From: Streptomyces sp. NRRL S-337
GTDB taxonomy: Bacteria > Actinomycetota > Actinomycetes > Streptomycetales > Streptomycetaceae
Direction: 5' to 3'
Length of the DNA stretch: 64,000 nt
NCBI RefSeq assembly: GCF_000720175.1
Contig: NZ_JOIX01000005.1
Coordinates: forward strand, 140,917 to 204,916
The notes under the pieces are model-generated. The model searched no databases. It was given only the letters and a program-made list of their open reading frames with translations, and was not told the origin of the DNA. Within the stretch, counting starts at the first letter, position 1. Every line of letters begins with the position of its first letter. This document shows, in pieces, positions 62,361 to 64,000 of this stretch. Position numbers and translations under genes: made by a program.

Positions 62361-63785
62361 ATGTTCGATCCAGACATAGCGCCCAGTGGCACCCTGCTCG
62401 GCCTCCTGCAGCGAGGCCGCGGCGACGGGACCCTGCACGCCCTCGCGGCGCCGAGGGCCGAGGCGCTCGGCGCGCTCAACGACAGCGTGCTGCGCGACCC
62501 CCGGCGCGACTGGCAGGTGGAGAACCGCTCGCTGTACTACGCGCGCCTCTACATGCAGCTCGACGGCGGGCTCGAGGAGATCGAACGCCACCTCTTCCAC
62601 CCCGACGACCGCACCGACACCGGCGAGGAGCGCACCGGCCTGGCCCTCGCGGTCCTCGGCCACCTCGCCGCGTACGGCAGGGACGCCGCGCGGCTGCTGC
62701 TGCGCAGCTACGCCGCGGTCGGCAGCAACTGGCGCTGGGCGCTGGACGAGCTCGCGCTGCGTGACGACGACGCCGGGCTGATGTCGCTCGCCCCCGCCGT
62801 CCTCGCCCGCTTCCCCGAAACCGAGCAGGGCCGGGCCGACCTGGCCGCCGCGGTCCGGGACGCCTTCGAGCCCCGCCCCTGGCGGCTGTGGGCCGAGGAC
62901 CCCCGGTACGGCCCGCGGCTGGCCGCCGCCGGCGAACAGGGCTCCTTCGAGCGCTGGCAGCGCCAGCTGCGGCCGCGCGGACCGCGCCCCGGCTGGAGTG
63001 TCGCGGAGGTCCTCCGGTGGGCCGAGCAGGGGCTGGAGCTGGAGCCCGAGGAGCACCGCTACCTCGCCGCCGCCCGCTGCCTGGCCGCCGTCGTCGGCCC
63101 GGAGGACCGCCCCGAGCTGCTCCGGGCGGCCCGCAGCGGCCCCGACGCGGCGCGCGCCGCGGTGCTGCACCACCTCGCCGAACGCGGCGACCCCGACGTC
63201 CTCGACCTGATCGAGACCGCCGTCACCTGCCCCTTCTCCTCCGAGCCGCTGGTCGCCGCCGGGCTCTCCGCCTTCGAGCGGATGCGCAGTGCGGCCGCCG
63301 TCGAGCGGGCCCGCGGCTGGGCTCCGCGTACGGACCGGCTGGGCGCGTCGGCCGCCGCCGTGCTCGCCCGTCGTGGCGCGCAGCGCGACGCCGACCTGGT
63401 GCTGGCCGCGCTGCGCCGGACCGTCCGCGAGGAGGGCCCGGACGCCGCCTGCCTGTGGGAGCTGGTCGACGGCACCGGCCGCCTCGGCGTCGTCTGCGCC
63501 GCCCCCGTACTGCGGCACATCTACCGCGAGACGTCCTCCTCCCACCTGCGCGGCCGGGCCGCGGCCGCGCTCGCCGTCACCGACCCCGGTTTCGCGGCGG
63601 GTTTCGCCGTCGAGTGCCTCTGGGACTGCGAGGAGACCACCCGCGAACTGGCCGCCCGCCATGCCGCCACCGGCGACGACCGGGTCGTCGAACAACTCCG
63701 CCGACTCGCCGCCGACCCGGCCGAGGAGGCCGAGGTCCAAACAGCCGTCCGCAGCAGATTCGGCCCCGACGCGTCGGCGGTTTGA
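62361..63785 (+). CDS. HEAT-repeat-like hypothetical protein
   Basis: 474 residues from the ATG at 62361, chosen because relatives I recall start MFDPDIAPSGTLLGLLQRGR. Entirely alpha-helical in appearance with repeated Ala/Leu/Arg helices spaced 30-40 residues (HLAERGDPDVLDLIETAVTC; RGRAAAALAVTDPGFAAGFA), typical of HEAT/Armadillo-type scaffolds. No catalytic motif. No clear SD; starts at 62250 and 62304 cannot be excluded. Confidence 0.68.
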   Translation: MFDPDIAPSGTLLGLLQRGRGDGTLHALAAPRAEALGALNDSVLRDPRRDWQVENRSLYYARLYMQLDGGLEEIERHLFHPDDRTDTGEERTGLALAVLGHLAAYGRDAARLLLRSYAAVGSNWRWALDELALRDDDAGLMSLAPAVLARFPETEQGRADLAAAVRDAFEPRPWRLWAEDPRYGPRLAAAGEQGSFERWQRQLRPRGPRPGWSVAEVLRWAEQGLELEPEEHRYLAAARCLAAVVGPEDRPELLRAARSGPDAARAAVLHHLAERGDPDVLDLIETAVTCPFSSEPLVAAGLSAFERMRSAAAVERARGWAPRTDRLGASAAAVLARRGAQRDADLVLAALRRTVREEGPDAACLWELVDGTGRLGVVCAAPVLRHIYRETSSSHLRGRAAAALAVTDPGFAAGFAVECLWDCEETTRELAARHAATGDDRVVEQLRRLAADPAEEAEVQTAVRSRFGPDASAV

Positions 63786-63787
63786 GC

Positions 63788-63957
63788 CCCACGTACTTGG
63801 CTGTCCCGCCGTGGGGGTTGCTCGCCGTTGCGCTTTGCGGCGCCACCGCACGTACCCGTCTCTCCCGCCGTGGGGGTTGCTCGCCGTTGCGCTTTGCGGC
63901 TCCCCGCACGTGGCTGTCTGTCCCGCCGCGGGGCTTGTTCGTCGTTGCGCCTGCGGC
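63788..63957. repeat. Three-copy ~59-bp intergenic tandem repeat
   Basis: Three copies of a ~59-bp unit. The core TCCCGCCGTGGGGGTTGCTC continues with GCCGTTGCGCTTTGCGG; copies 1 (core 63804-63841) and 2 (63863-63900) share an identical core, while copy 3 (63921-63957) is diverged (CGGGGCTTG...CCTGCGGC). Each is preceded by CACGTA/CACGTG. Lies after the HEAT-like gene; may be a terminator array or a dispersed Streptomyces repeat. Confidence 0.75.
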
Positions 63958-64000
63958 GGGCTGGGTGGGTGTTGGGTGCGGTGACGGGCCTGCGGGGCCG

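Noticed and set aside
63788..63957. CRISPR array
   Set aside because: Repeats are tandem with diverging copies and no unique spacers of constant length; no cas genes nearby.

Overview
This is a high-GC Streptomyces-type chromosomal segment. It shows strong third-position GC, many GTG starts, 4-nt ATGA/GTGA gene overlaps, TANNNT leaderless promoters and a single TTA codon. All assignments come from reading the sequence and from recalled family knowledge; no database search was run. I saw no rRNA, tRNA, CRISPR array, insertion sequence or integrase.

Region 1 (0-9.7 kb): a gas-vesicle operon gvpO-A-F-G-J-L-S-K, then a CsbD-like stress gene preceded by an unusual G-poor 12-bp tandem repeat. On the opposite strand follow a Rieske membrane protein, an SRPBCC protein with a poly-Glu tail, and an acidic/basic 'diblock' protein; the last two may be relocated gas-vesicle accessory genes. 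A secreted tripeptidyl aminopeptidase and a DUF6458 protein follow.

Region 2 (9.8-15 kb): Ku and a stand-alone LigD polymerase domain (non-homologous end joining), small membrane and proline-rich proteins, a CDF cation exporter and an HhH-GPD endonuclease-like protein.

Region 3 (15-27.1 kb): an Mrp/Mbh-type cation antiporter module without hydrogenase or MrpA core, phosphoketolase, an F420-type luciferase-like oxidoreductase, a Pro/Glu-rich peptide and a 1410-residue nitrate reductase fused to a CysJ-like flavoprotein. A GlnR-like site lies upstream of the fusion.

Region 4 (27.2-51.3 kb): a catabolic region. It holds a flavin monooxygenase behind a palindromic operator, a FadE26-like acyl-CoA dehydrogenase whose promoter carries a KstR-type box, an MpaB-family oxygenase and a kinase-TPR protein. 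It continues with a GH27 alpha-galactosidase, a CrtI-like oxidoreductase, a nitronate-monooxygenase/two-ligase operon, paaK with its own palindrome, and a divergent fadD19-like gene facing echA19-like, DUF35 and two thiolase-like genes. The nitronate-monooxygenase operon and the fadD19/echA19 divergon share one operator (TCTGA-N7-TCAGA). Together the genes resemble the first beta-oxidation cycle of steroid side-chain catabolism, without ring-degradation genes. This is the most interesting system in the window.

Region 5 (51.4-64 kb): a lone DUF397 gene, an LRR protein, a mycothiol-dependent isomerase-type protein, a CGNR zinc finger protein, an ACT protein, a secreted amidase, a TTA-containing phosphotransferase, an HTH/TPR regulator, a PAS-SpoIIE phosphatase and a HEAT-like protein. 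The window ends in an intergenic tandem repeat.
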